Positions 34,284-45,609 of a DNA stretch of 64,000 nt are shown here, in pieces. A model generated the notes under the pieces. That model did not search any database and was not told the DNA's origin. It worked only from the letters and a program-made list of their open reading frames with translations. A program made the translations under genes and the position numbers. Position 1 is the stretch's first letter, and the number at the start of each line of letters is the position of its first letter. Source of the DNA: Codonopsis lanceolata (taxonomy: Eukaryota; Streptophyta; Magnoliopsida; Asterales; Campanulaceae); NCBI GenBank assembly GCA_013146195.2, contig CM028383.1:661128-725127 (forward strand), written 5' to 3'.

Positions 34284-35215
34284 ATTCTTATATTAAAGAC
34301 TTTCACTCTTATTACCAATAAAAGATGTGTATCGTACATTGTTTAAAAAGAAATGTTGGTTTAAAAAGTCTTTAAATTAAAGACTCCTTATTACAAATAT
34401 AATAGATGCACGTATCTCACATTGATATCAAAATATTATGCTATTATTTTCAATAGAAGAGTTGTACACATTAGTTAAAAATTGATGTTGGTATTAAAAA
34501 TATTATTATTACCAATAGAAGAGATATATCATACATTAGTTAGAAAGTGATGTTAGTTTTCAAAGTATTTAGATAGACTTCTACTATTATTACTAATAGA
34601 AGATGTATATCTTACATTGGTTAGAAAGTGATGTTAATTTTATTATTATTAACAATTAATAAAAGAGATATATCATAAATTGGTTAAAAGTGATGTTGGT
34701 TTTAAAAGTTTTTAGATAAAAGATTTATACTTTTATCATCAATAAAAGAGAAAAAATGTATCACACATTATTTAGAAAAAGAAGTTTGTTTTAAGTTTTC
34801 TAAGATAAAAATTTCTACTATTATTACCAAATGAGGAGATGTATATCACATTTGTTATTGGGTGATGCTGATTTTAAAAATCTACCAATATTACCAATAG
34901 AAAATAAGTAATTCACATTGGTTAGAAAAGTGATATTGATTTTAAAAAAATTTAGATGATGTATTTTACATTGGTTACAAAGAGATGTATCACGCATTAT
35001 TTAGAAATGAGTATTTGTTATAAAAATCATTATTTAAAGAGATTTTTATGTTATTGCCAATAGATAAGATGGATCTACATTGTTTAAAAAATGATGTTAG
35101 TTTAAAATTCTTTAGATAAAAGACAATCCAATTATAACGTTCAAAATTATATTATTAATTATTATTACAAAAAAAATCTATTCTACATTATACTCGTGTA
35201 TAGCACCGGCTAAAT
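34284..35215 (+). mobile_element. Helitron-family fragment with ATTACCAATAGAAGA repeats
   Basis: Contains about nine irregular copies of ATTACCAATAGAAGATGTAT...CACATTGGTTAGAAAGTGATG, the same motif as 59465-61760. It ends in CTCGTGTATAGCACCGGCTAAATAACTCA, a mutated form of the Helitron terminus at 61941-61968 with CTAG changed to CTCA. It is non-autonomous, and the left edge is uncertain. Confidence 0.65.
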
Positions 35216-35282
35216 AACTCATCAATTTGATTAAACAAAAACAAAACAAAAGAGACTTTTCCCCTTTCCGTTCAGTAAATAT

Positions 35283-36104
35283 CAAGGTTCTAAAAATCAT
35301 TAGGCGGCATACAAGCACCTAGGAGACTAGTCGGGGCATAATCAGGGCCTAGGCGGGGCCTAGAATTAAGACATAATTACCATTTTTTTTTTATAATTTA
35401 CATCAAAGATCAAACACATTGACTACAATTTAATTTTTTTTTATATTTGTCATTTTATCAAACATTTGTCTATATTTGTAAAATGAACAAAAATATACAA
35501 ACCTACCATTAATCTCAATTCTCAACAACCCCAAAGCAATAAACTAGCCAAGTTTAGAACTAAAAACAAAAAAAATATTACCCCACCTACCTATTGCCCC
35601 TACAACCCACAGCCTAACATATCCTCCCTAATCCCTTCTCATTCTAAATTCTGAATCTCGAGATAGCCCTCTTCTTCTTCATCTTTTCTTCTATTTATTT
35701 GGCAGACCAATACCCCTTTCTTCTTCATTTATTTTTTTCTTCTCTCTCTCTCTCCGACAGACCGACTCTCCTCATTTTTTCATCCTCTAATCTCTTTCCT
35801 CCTAAATCTAACACTTTAATCTATCTTCTCTCTCATCCCATCGAATACGCACAAGATCAAACCTCTTTTCTTTCTACCTCCCTCTCTGCCTCACCATTAT
35901 TACTCCCCCTTCCTTCTCCAGTTCGACTCCCCTTCCTTCTCCGGTCACCGCATGCCATAAAATAAAAGCTACAAAAATAAATTAAAGTCAACGAGGTTTG
36001 ACGTAGGCACCAACTTGGTCGATTAGGCGGCGATTAAAAAAGTCACGGCGATAGAGAGGGGCCTAGCGCCTAGGCGGAGCTAGATGAGGAATTTTAGAAC
36101 ACTG
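35283..36104. mobile_element. hAT-type element, 822 bp
   Basis: Ends CAAGGTTCTAAAAATCA and, inverted, CAGTGTTCTAAAATTCC. It is flanked by a perfect 8-bp duplication GTAAATAT (35275-35282 and 36105-36112). Subterminal CCTAGGCGGGGCCTAG motifs occur on both sides. An open frame on the plus strand (35699-35965) is C/T-rich with no known domain. Confidence 0.85.
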
Positions 36105-36113
36105 GTAAATATA

Positions 36114-36619
36114 TAGAGCCGTCAAATGGATAAAATTTGTTGGGTTAATCCGCCCCACCAAACAAAACCGTTAAGTGGCCGACCTAACGGGCTTAGACCA
36201 TACAGGTCGCAGGCCAAGATGACATTAGTCAAATATAACCATTGACCCGGTTGATGAACATATATGACTTTTGACCATATAAACAGCTTGGTCGACCTGA
36301 TAAACCAGTTGTCGACCAAGTGGTTTACACTGATTTATCAATAAACCAGTGTAAACCACTTGATCGATAATTGATTTATCTGTCGACCACTTGATAAACC
36401 AGTTATTTTGGATGTTGAGGGGTGCATTTTTACTAGTTTACAGATAAATCAGTCGTAGTTTATCAGTGATTTATCAATAAATCAGACTATAAAAAAGTAT
36501 TTTTTTTAAATGAGACTACAAATAATCAAGTCATTTTTAACTTGACCATTTTTAAAAAGTATTTTTTTTAAATGAGACTACAAATAATCAAGTCATTTTT
36601 AACTTGACCATTTTTATAA
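36114..36619. other. Truncated hAT end, strong hairpin and a 61-bp tandem repeat
   Basis: 36114 starts TAGAGCCGTCAAATGG, the left end of the hAT family seen whole at 56551-56881, and no matching right end follows. 36318-36361 is an inverted repeat with perfect 15-bp arms (AAGTGGTTTACACTG). A unit of about 61 bp containing TGAGACTACAAATAATCAAG is repeated in tandem at about 36495-36616. Confidence 0.6.
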
Positions 36620-36728
36620 GGCAAAGACTTGTATAGGACGGTCTTACGGATCCTAAATCCGTAAGACGGAGCCCCCATTTAAAAATTCACGGGTTAATAA
36701 GTAAACTTGGTAATAAAAACCATAAAAG

Positions 36729-36810
36729 ATGGTTTGATGAGTTGGTGAAGGGTGAAGCTGGAAGGTGTAACTCGCGCATGGTGCATGGTTCGAGTCCCTC
36801 TAGCAACAAA
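36729..36810 (+). other. tRNA-like module in the left arm of the MULE
   Basis: A-box-like TGATGAGTTGGTG (about 36735) and an exact pol III B-box GGTTCGAGTCC (36787-36797). A convincing tRNA cloverleaf was not established. It could be a SINE head or a tRNA pseudogene. Confidence 0.45.
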
Positions 36811-37021
36811 ATTTATTTTTAATGTTCATTTCCTCTATTTGCTCCGGTGTCCCTCCACTTTCAATGTTTGTTAGCTCCGTTAGCCATCCGTTGTCTTGGG
36901 ATACTTGACAGATCCTAACGGACTTTGACGAAATGCTAAATGACACATTTAAAACCAAACGTGACACATTAAAAACAAAAAAAAAGTGACACATTTTAAT
37001 GTTAAAAATGACACTATAAAT

Positions 37022-38219
37022 TAGAGGCTGTCAAAGCAGAGCTTGGGGACGGGGAAAACCCAGGCAGTGAAGCAGGCGGGCGGGGAAAGCGAACATACTG
37101 GCATGAAAACCCTAGCCAAACCGCGTGGCAAAAGCAGGCAAGCCCACGGGCTTTTGGATTTATTTACCAATATACACCAATTACTCAATTAGGCAAAAAT
37201 TTATACTCCATCCATATACCAATATACATATTCCACCAATTATACCAATATACCCATAAAATTATACATCTGTAAAAAAAATGAAGTCGGATCTGTAAGC
37301 ATGATTGCATAAAATTAAAGTGTATCATTCATTTACTGTAAAGAAAATAAAGATCGAAGGCATTGCTTTCATATTTTGATATTGACAGTTTGAAATCATG
37401 AATCATGAATCATGAATCAACTAAGTGAAATGAAGTCGCAACAAATCTATAGGCTATTGCTAGTATTAAAATCGAACTAAATAGAAGAATGAAAAAGTAG
37501 AAATGGCGGCCGGATCTGGAAGCAACGGGACTGCGATTCGGCGAAGACGTAGACGGTGATGGGGGATGGCCGGTGACACGGATCTGGAGCTTGAGATCTG
37601 GAGTAGACGTAGACGTAGAGGCGGGGCCCTCGAGTGAAATTGGCCGCAGCCGTCGTCGTAAACGGGATACCATTACGGAATTGGTACAAAGCGATGTTCT
37701 TACGTACTCGGCGTAGAGGCGACAAAGGCATCGGCAGAGTGATGAGAGACACAGAGTGAGATGAGAGACGGAGAGTAGAGTCTGAGAGAGCCAGAGATGA
37801 GTAGAGGACTGAGGAAGAAGTGAAGAACTGAGGAAGACGAACTTCTGGAAGTGCCGAAGCTGAAGTGAGGAGGGAGAGGGAGAATGGGAGATCAGATCTG
37901 AGATCACGGCGTCTAACCCTAGGGTGACTTGAAGAATAGATCGCTTGCCAGTTGCCGTTGCCCGTTAGTGGGCCTGCTAGTGGGCCGCTTAAAAAATAAA
38001 CATTATAACCATGTAGATTAACCAATTAGAGCCCATATTTCACTAAACCAGTAAATCAAAATTCAGAGCCCATAAAATGCGGGCACGCCGCCCAAAAACC
38101 ATGGTGCAAAGCCCGAAAAGCCCGTTCCCTAACGGGTATGAAAAACACTAGCCCAACCCGCCCTTAATAGGGGGCGGGGCGGGCTTGCCCGCGGGCTTTT
38201 GCCCGTTTTGACAGCTCTA
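37022..38219. mobile_element. hAT element nested in the MULE, 1.2 kb
   Basis: Left end TAGAGGCTGTCAAAG and right end, inverted, TAGAGCTGTCAAAACGGG, with a perfect 8-bp duplication CTATAAAT (37014-37021 and 38220-38227). It splits a minisatellite whose units continue on both sides. It contains GC-rich, leader-like sequence open on the minus strand for 165-182 codons (37410-38025) with no recognised domain, possibly captured gene 5' sequence. Confidence 0.88.
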
Positions 38220-38254
38220 CTATAAATGAAAATTTATTATAATTTTTCTTAAAA

Positions 38255-38532
38255 TACAAAGTAACACTCTTAATACTAAAAAGTGACACATTTAATACTA
38301 AAAAGTGACACTCTTAATACAAAAAATGACACATTTAATACTAAAAAGTGACACTCTTAATACTAAAAAGTGACATATTTAATACTAAAAGTGACACTCT
38401 TAATATTAAAAAGTGACACTCTTAATACAAAAGGTGACACATTTAATACTAAAAAGTGACACCCTTAATACTAAAAAGTGACACATTTAATACTAAAAAG
38501 TGACACATTTAATATTAAAAAGTGACACTCTT
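38255..38532. repeat. AAAAAGTGACACATTTAATACT minisatellite
   Basis: About 12 near-identical units of 20-22 bp alternate GACACATTTAATACT and GACACTCTTAATACT. Scattered units also occur at 36935-37013 and 38870-39125, so the array once extended across this whole part of the MULE. Confidence 0.9.
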
Positions 38533-38539
38533 CCTTAAA

Positions 38540-38740
38540 TAATTTACCGGACCAAAATATATCATCTTGTGTTTCAAGTTCATCTTCTACATGCCTAGAT
38601 CCTGCTCGTTCTGTTACGAAAGGAAAGAGAAAAAGAATTAAGGGAAGTATTGAAAAGGGCAAGAAAAATACTACTGATTTTTATGATTCCCATCAAGCCA
38701 AGGAATTTGGTTCCAAGACTCCTAATGCTCGTTTATTTTA
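38540..38740 (+). pseudogene. Possible FAR1/MULE-related C-terminal fragment
   Basis: A single open stretch reads LDPARSVTKGKRKRIKGSIEKGKK and ends NARLF-stop (about 38740). Basic DP-x3-TKGR-x-KR motifs are typical of the C-terminal region of FAR1-related (MULE-derived) proteins, which would suit its location in a MULE. No SWIM or transposase domain is present. The match rests on a short motif. Confidence 0.35.
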
Positions 38741-39451
38741 GACATATTTTCAGTAAATATGGTTTTGTATTTTTAACGATTGACACTTGGGATTATATAC
38801 ATTTCTATGAATGAGAAGATATATTTCAGTAGTGTTCAATTGGTTATTGCTGTTAAAATCACTAGCTCAAAAGTGACATACTTTAGTCCTAAAAGTAACA
38901 CACTCCAAGCCTAAAAGTGACACTCTTATTGATACAAATTGTATGGTTATAAAAATGAGTTATTTTACCAAAAGTGACCATCTAATGCCTAAAAATGACA
39001 CAATTAATACATAAAAGTGACACTTATGAATAAAAATTTAAAGATAAAAAATGATTTTTTAGCCAAAAGTGACACACGTAAAACTTAAAAGCGACACATT
39101 TTATGTTTAAAAGTGACACTCTGATTTAAAGTAACTAAGTAAAACTTAATAAGACCTAAGACAACAATTATCCAAAAGTGAAATAACACTCTGATTGATC
39201 GTAAATGTAAACAATGTCAAAATAACACATATCTGATAATAAAACTTAAAAACAATCCTAAGAAGATTCGAACCTTAGACCAGTCATACTAATTCATTCA
39301 AACATCAAACATCAAACATCAAACATCTTATAAAATTCAGTGTAAACCATCACACCATATTGATTTTTTTGTATTTTTATAACCTATTATTAATTTATTA
39401 TGAACTGTAAATTTATAATTCTCATTAAGAAGAATTAAAACCACTTTACGG

Positions 39452-39530
39452 ACCAAAGGGAGTTTGAACCAGTGACCTTCAGTTGATCAAGCCTTGAAGC
39501 AATTGTTCCGACCATCTTGCCAAACTCCCA
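39452..39530 (-). other. tRNA-like module in the right arm of the MULE
   Basis: On the minus strand an A-box-like TTTGGCAAGATGG is followed about 55 bp later by the B-box GGTTCAAACTCCC (39470-39458). It mirrors the module at 36729-36810 in the opposite arm. Confidence 0.45.
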
Positions 39531-39644
39531 ATTATGATTTATATTAACATATTTAGTTATTAACCCGTAATTTTCTAAATGGGGTTTCGTCTTACGAATA
39601 AAGATCCGTAAGACCGTCTTACAGGAGACCACCTCTTTTTATAA

Positions 39645-40849
39645 ATCCCCCACACCAAGACGGGATGGGGCGGATAACCTTTTTTTTTTTTTACACTACA
39701 AGTGCTAAATTCAAAAATATGGAACACATCTCCAAAAGACGGAAAATGTTAAATGTCAAAAAGACAAAAACCATCAGTGCAGTGGCTAGCATTAGCTGTA
39801 GCCTTCCAATTCCCAACTAACCACAACTACACAAAGATTTAATGTCAAAACAAGTCTCCTGATAAAACTTAAAAGTAAAATACTACCCATTACCCGGTGA
39901 GAGAGAGAGAGACAGACCCTTCACAATCACGGCTTCGCCATTCTCGATTTGTCCGACTCTCACTGTGTCCCAAAGTCAAGCGGCCATTGTTGACCTCTCG
40001 GCTCTCTCCCTCTCAGTTTACCATCAAACCATCTTCGATCTCTCGCTCTATTTCTCAGTCCGCCATCGTGTATTTCCGCCGGTCGGTCTCGAACTTTCTC
40101 TCTCTCCCCCGATATCCTCCGGCCAGTCCACTGGCCACCGCCATCGGTGCTCTCACAGTCACCCAAGTCACCTCTCAAAGGACTAACAAGTAACGGCTAC
40201 AGCTCCAGCTCCAGGACTTTAAAAAAAATGGATTGTTTCTTTTTTGGAAGATAAACAAAAACAAAAATCAAGGGTGACTTTGGTAATTTCATTCTACCCT
40301 AGCTACAGACTCCATCCTTTATATGAATCGTCTTGTTCACAGCCTCCATGGCTTTCAAGTTGTAAGGTACGATTATTCTCTCTTCAAACAAATTTGAATT
40401 TCTTAAATGGTATGTCATTGGGATATTTTAAGTCTTAATTTGCTATCAATTGTATTTAGATCTGGATATTATGGCGCCCAATCTCGATGATTCTTCGAAT
40501 TTATTTGATCGAAGAGCGGTTAATGTTGAATTTAGACCTGGATATTGTTCGACCGTGATTTCTCTGCTTAATGGTTAGTGATTAAATCCTATACACTCAA
40601 TCTCATTCAACTTAATAGTCTTAAATATTGCTCTTCAATAAATACACTTGACCAAATAATCTCTCTTTTGTGGCCACTTAAAGAATTTAGTATGCTCGTA
40701 TCCATTATTTTAAGGGCGGTTTGTGCGGCATAGGTAGAAATTGCCATCTCTAGATTTCATGTTCATAAAAAAAAATTAAAAATCATTATTATATTAATAT
40801 TTATAATAATTCTTAGGAGCCAAGAGTAGTAGGAAATTAAATGAATAGT
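39645..40849 (+). other. Possible host gene leader and short exon
   Basis: 39890-40200 is C/T-rich and open in two plus-strand frames, like a leader or first exon. At 40471 an ATG opens MAPNLDDSSNLFDRRAVNVE and runs to a donor-like AATG/GTTAGTGA at about 40575. Neither piece has a recognised domain and no following exon is seen. The rest is anonymous. Confidence 0.3.
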
Positions 40850-41094
40850 ACTTAATAAATATAATGAGGAAAAAAGAAAAAAGTAGCCCATTATTTGTCT
40901 TTATTGAAGTAGATAGGAAATTAAATGGTTAGACATTACTGGAAAGAAACCTCTTGCTGGCCTGTCATTGCTATTTCTATTTCTATTTCTATTTCTATTG
41001 TAGTCGCTACCTGCTGCTACTAGTGCTTGCTGCGGTTGGACGTAAATTATTTGCAAAAAGAGGAAACGGAAATAAACTGATTTCAGCAACTGTG

Positions 41095-41533
41095 TATAAA
41101 TGATGTAGAAATCACAGATGAATGAACTTCAGCTGCTGCCTCAAGTGCACAGAAACAGAATGACATCAATACAGACTCACAGAGTTCAAGGGTGTCGAGT
41201 GCAAGATGCAGCAGGCAGTTAAAATCAGTTACAATCATTCAGGGGTGTCGAGTGTACTTGTGCAAAAGTTCAAGGGTGTCGAGTGAATCTATCTTGAAGC
41301 TGTGTTATGATGTTGTATTCTGTTGATTCAAAGTTGTTATACATCTGGAATCAGTTAATCACAAGTGTGTAGAGATTTTTCTTGTTTTCCTTCATATATA
41401 TATACTCTACCTGATGTAATTGATTGATTGAATTACCAGAAATATATCTTTCTTCTTCTCTCAAACTTCTGCAGTTCATACTTTTCTTCCAGTTTTTCAT
41501 TTCATGATGGATTGAGTAATTCTCAATCCTTCA
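41095..41533 (+). repeat. 5' LTR of the Copia element
   Basis: 439 bp with three copies of GGGTGTCGAGTG (41190, 41243, 41274). TATATATATA and TGATGTAATTGATTGATTG lie in the second half, a likely promoter and R region. The LTR ends CCTTCA, directly followed by the primer site. Confidence 0.95.
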
Positions 41534-41623
41534 TGGTATCAGAGCATTCTTCATGCTTCCGCATTCTACAACAAATCTCAATAACAAATCTGAAATCATA
41601 AGTAATTGTGAAATTCGTTGAAG

Positions 41624-42963
41624 ATGACTGGAGACAACCAAAATCCAGAAGAGACACAGCCGAATTCAGATTCTTCACAGAAATCAGATCCTCCACAGAA
41701 ACAGACAATTGAGGAAATAGATGAATATGAATCTGTTGAGGTACACCTTTCTATTCCTGCTTCACATCCTTTGTATCTGCATCCAAACGATCATCCAGGA
41801 ATGAGTTTGGTCACTCATGTCCTCACTAATACAAATTATAACCAATGGAGAAGAGCTATGATAATAGCACTTTCTTCCAAACTGAAACTAGGTATTGTCA
41901 CTGGCATTCACAAGAAACCTAATCTGAATTCAAAATACTTATCTCATTGGCAAAGGTGCAATGATATGCTAATTTCATGGCTTTTAAATGCCATTTCTTC
42001 TGAGATCAGTGCAAGTCTGGTTTACTTTAAAACAACCAAAGAAATTTGGGATGATTTAGAATGTCGTTTTACACAAGGAAATGGTACTCAAATATTTCAG
42101 ATTAAGAAAGAAATTATGAATTTACAACAAGGTAATATGACTATTACTGCTTACTTCACTAAATTCAGGTCCATTTGGGATGGATTTGAAGAGGCAAGCA
42201 ACATGCCTAAGTGTGTATGTTAATGTTCCTGTGGTCTACTTAAAAAGATGGAGGAGTATAATCAGGTTCAAAAGGTCACTCAATTTTTGATTGGGTTAAA
42301 TGAGGCATTTTCTGGAATTAGAAGCACTATTCTTGCCATGACCCCTCTTCCCAACATAAGTACATGTCTGTCCTTATTAATGCAAGATGAGAGAATCAAA
42401 GAGTGTTCTATCTTACAAACACCAAATTCTATGACTATAGACTCCAATGTAGCAACTGCTTTGTTTGCTAAAAACTTACCTGGAAATAGTAAAGGCCATA
42501 ACACTGCTGGTAGTGGTAATAAAGGATCTACTGGAAATGGTGGAAATGGTAAAAGAGGAACTCTTAAAGGACATTTGACCTGTGATCACTGTGGAGGTAC
42601 ATGACACACAAAGACAAGTTGTTTCTTCTTACTAGGATTTCCTGAATGGCACAAATTGCATGGCATCAAGCTTGATCTAGCCAAGATGCCAAAGAATCTG
42701 AAAACCAAACATACTGTTAGTACTTCTGCTCATGTGAATGTTGCCACTATATCCCAATCTAATGTTAATGATAAGGGAGATGGAAATATTTCCATGTCAC
42801 ATGATCACTACAACAAACTTCTTCAGCTGATAAATCAAAGTTGTTCTTCCTCAAGCACTCCTTCTGCTGAACAAGTGGCTGGTAAGTCTTCTACAACTCC
42901 AAGTTTTATAAGTTCTACTAGATTCAGTGATGCATGTAATGAGCTAGAATGGATTATTGATTA
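41624..42963 (+). pseudogene. Copia gag with zinc knuckle, interrupted
   Basis: Starts MTGDNQNPEETQ after the primer site. The capsid part contains HPNDHPGMSLVTHVLT and NYNQWRRAMIIALSSK, typical of Copia gag. A stop falls after MPKCVC (about 42223), and the product resumes at about 42248 (MEEYNQVQKVTQFLIGLNE). A CCHC zinc knuckle, CDHCGGT-x-HTKTSC, has a TGA in place of one variable residue (42602-42604). The frame then runs to WIID, the start of the protease. The gag would package the element RNA. Confidence 0.88.
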
Positions 42964-44288
42964 AGACTCTTGATCATATTGTCTCATCCTTTCATTTACT
43001 TGTTGATCCTAAGCCCCTTTCTTCCATAATTTTTCTTCCTAATGGTCTTACAGCTTCAGTCACACATATTGGTCAGGTTAATCTTCCTCTTGGTATTACA
43101 CTGTTCAATGTTCTGTGTGTACCTGCTTTTTCATTTAACCTGTTATCAGTGAGTAAGCTTACTTCTCACAGTAACTGCTCTTTGACATTCCTACCTTCCT
43201 ACTGCCTATTTCAGGACTCAGTCCACAGGAGCTTGAAGGGGATTGGTAAAGTGGATAAAGGCCTTTACAAGTTGAATTTACATGGAATATCATCTGCTGT
43301 GCAGCCTAATGTTTCAGCTTCTGTAATTCATTCTAATTCTGCTAAACTTTGGCATAATAGACTAGGTCACACACCCTTTCATTTTTTGAAACACTTTCCC
43401 ATTGACTGTAATAATAAGAACTTGGACTTTGTATGTGATGTATGTCATTTGGCTAAGCAATGCCGTATTCCCTTTCCAATATGTCATAGTCATGCTTCTA
43501 CTCCTTTTTCTCTTATTCATTGTGATGTGTGGGGACCATACCATCATAAAACATATAATGGATTTAATTCATTTCTCACTATAGTTGATGACTTTTCAAG
43601 AACCACTTGGACTTACTTACTCTCCTCCAAAACTCAGATTCTCGCATATGTTCAAACATTTTTAAAAATGGTCCAAACACAATTTACTACATCTGTTAAA
43701 GCCATTAGATCTGACAATGGTTCAGAATTTTTTAACACCAATCTTTCTTCCTTTCTTACATCTCTTGGCATTGAACAACAAAGTTCATGTGTAGAAACCC
43801 CACAGCAAAATGGTAGGGTTGAAAGAAAACATAGACACTTGCTTAATGTTGCAAGGGCATTAAGGTTTCAAGCTCATTTACCAATAAAATTCTGGGGAGA
43901 TTGTGTCCTTACTGCAACCTATCTTATTAACAGAACACCTACCCCTATTCTATCTTACAAAACTCCCTATGAAATCCTTCTTAAGCAAACTCCCACCTAC
44001 TGTCATATCAAAACCTTTGGCTGCCTTTGCTTTGCTTCAACTTTAAGGTCACATAGAGACAAATTTTCACCAAGAGCAACGAAATGTATATTCTTGGGAT
44101 ATCCTTATGGCAAAAAGGCATATAAATTGTATGATTTACATGCCCATAAAATTATATTCTCAAGGGATGTTTACTTTTATGAAGATAACTTCCCTTACAA
44201 ATATGCTCCCTATCTTACCTCAGAGTCTATCATTCCTATGTTTACCTCATTCATTCCTACTCCCTTAGAGTCCCAAATTCCTTGTTGA
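42943..44288 (+). pseudogene. Copia protease-integrase region
   Basis: The aspartic protease motif should read D-S-G-A after WIID. Here a short indel gives WIID-stop and then TLDHIV, so the catalytic triad is lost. Downstream, 443 codons are open. They include the zinc-binding WHNRLGH and CDVCHLAKQ of the integrase N-terminus. The catalytic D, D and E lie in HCDVWGPY, IRSDNGSEF and NGRVERKHRH. GCLCFAST and ATKCIFLGYP follow. The integrase core therefore looks complete, unlike its neighbours. The frame stops at 44286-44288. Confidence 0.9.
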
Positions 44289-45545
44289 CATCTCGGTTCT
44301 AACCCACCTTCCCTATTGATCCTACTTCTTCTCTTATCCTTCATTCCAATCCTACATTTTTAACTACATCTCCCATCCCAGTCGGTATACTTGATACGAA
44401 TCGATTCTCGATCTCACACGAATGCGCTTGTTTTTGAGTCGTCCTTCCTACGAATACTGCACCAATACGAACCGATTGCCTACGTCTATCTACATGGAAT
44501 CTCTGAGACATACAGGCGAGCTTTCCATTCACGAGTCTACACATCGGTCCTCCCCCAAATCTCAGTTCATTCATATTTCTGAGCCCAATACATCTAGGCC
44601 TATTAGAGCAAAGCATGTTCCATGTAAGTTCAAAGATTATACAAGTCTTCCATCCTCCTTTATTAACTCTACTTGCTCCTCAGGTGTGTCCGCACCAATC
44701 TCCTATGCATCTATTTCTTCTTCTTATTTTTCTTATATACGTAACATCTCTTCTATCAGAGCCTACTACTTATTCTCAAGCCTTGAAAGATCCTAAGCGG
44801 TGTTAGGCCATGGCTGAGCTGAATTCATTAGAACTCAATAATACTTGGAAATTGCGGGAACTTCCTCCTACAAAAGTAGCGCAAATGGGTTTTTAATTTG
44901 AAATATAAGGCGATGGCGGCCTTGACAAATATAAAGCAGTGGTAGCCAAGGGCTTTACCTAAAGCGAAGGAGAGGACTACTTTGAGACATTTGCACCAGT
45001 GGCAAAGATGACTACTATTAGAGTGTTTTTGGCTCTCACTGCTGTTAAGGGCTGGCATTTATCACAGATGGATGTATCTAATGCATTTCTTCATGGAGAT
45101 TTGGATGAAGAAGTGTACATGAAACCTCTCAGGTCGGCCTCTTCCCAACTCTCCTACCCCACTTGTTTGCGAGGTTGCTTAAGTCTCTTTATGGCCTTAA
45201 AAGCGGGCTCCCGAGACAATGGTATACCAAGTTTACTACTACTCTGCTTGCCTATGGTTTTAAAGCTTCCAAAAATGATCATACTCTCTTCACTTTATCC
45301 AAGACCAGCTCCTTCACTGCCATACTAGTGTATGTTGATGACATTCTGATTACTGGATCTGATCCCTCCATTATCTCATCAGTCAAGGCTCATTTACATG
45401 CTCACTTTAGTATTAAGGATCTAGGGCCTTTGAAATATTTCTTAGGCATAGAAATTGCTAGATCTGCAGTTGGGATCTGCCTTCATCAGAGAAAGTATAC
45501 TCTTGAAATTGTTTCAGATGTGGGATTTCCTTTCTGCTAAAGCCT
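44289..45545 (+). pseudogene. Copia reverse transcriptase, strongly degraded at its start
   Basis: From 44289 to about 44860 only short unrelated frames are visible. Reverse transcriptase appears at KYKAVVAKGFT and EDYFETFAPVAKMTTIRVFL, then QMDVSNAFLHGDLDEEVYM. After a frameshift come WYTKFTTTLLAYGFKAS and the catalytic LVYVDDILITG (about 45330-45360), then KDLGPLKYFLGIEIA. The YVDD box is intact. Stops lie near 44895, 44905 and 45538. Confidence 0.88.
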
Positions 45546-45609
45546 CCAAGATTCCCATGAAACAAAGTCATGGATTAGCTACTGACAAAGGTTCCAAATT
45601 ACGACTTTT

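Larger units (their letters stand above)
36620..39635. mobile_element. MULE, 3.0 kb, with tRNA-like modules inside both ends
   Basis: Inverted ends of about 80 bp share GACGGTCTTACGGAT, CCCCATTTA and ACGGGTTAATAA. The left begins GGCAAAGACTTG and the inverted right begins GAGGTGGTCTCC. A perfect 9-bp duplication TTTTTATAA flanks the element (36611-36619 and 39636-39644). It holds a minisatellite, a nested hAT (37022-38219) and a possible FAR1-family fragment. No complete transposase remains. Confidence 0.85.

Noticed and set aside
36729..36810. Functional tRNA gene
   Set aside because: The B-box is exact but I could not place acceptor and anticodon stems of proper length. The mirrored module in the other MULE arm points to a derived sequence.
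37410..38025. Minus-strand frames of 165 and 182 codons
   Set aside because: Two different frames are open over the same GC-rich part of a small hAT element and neither has a recognisable domain. Openness is explained by base composition.
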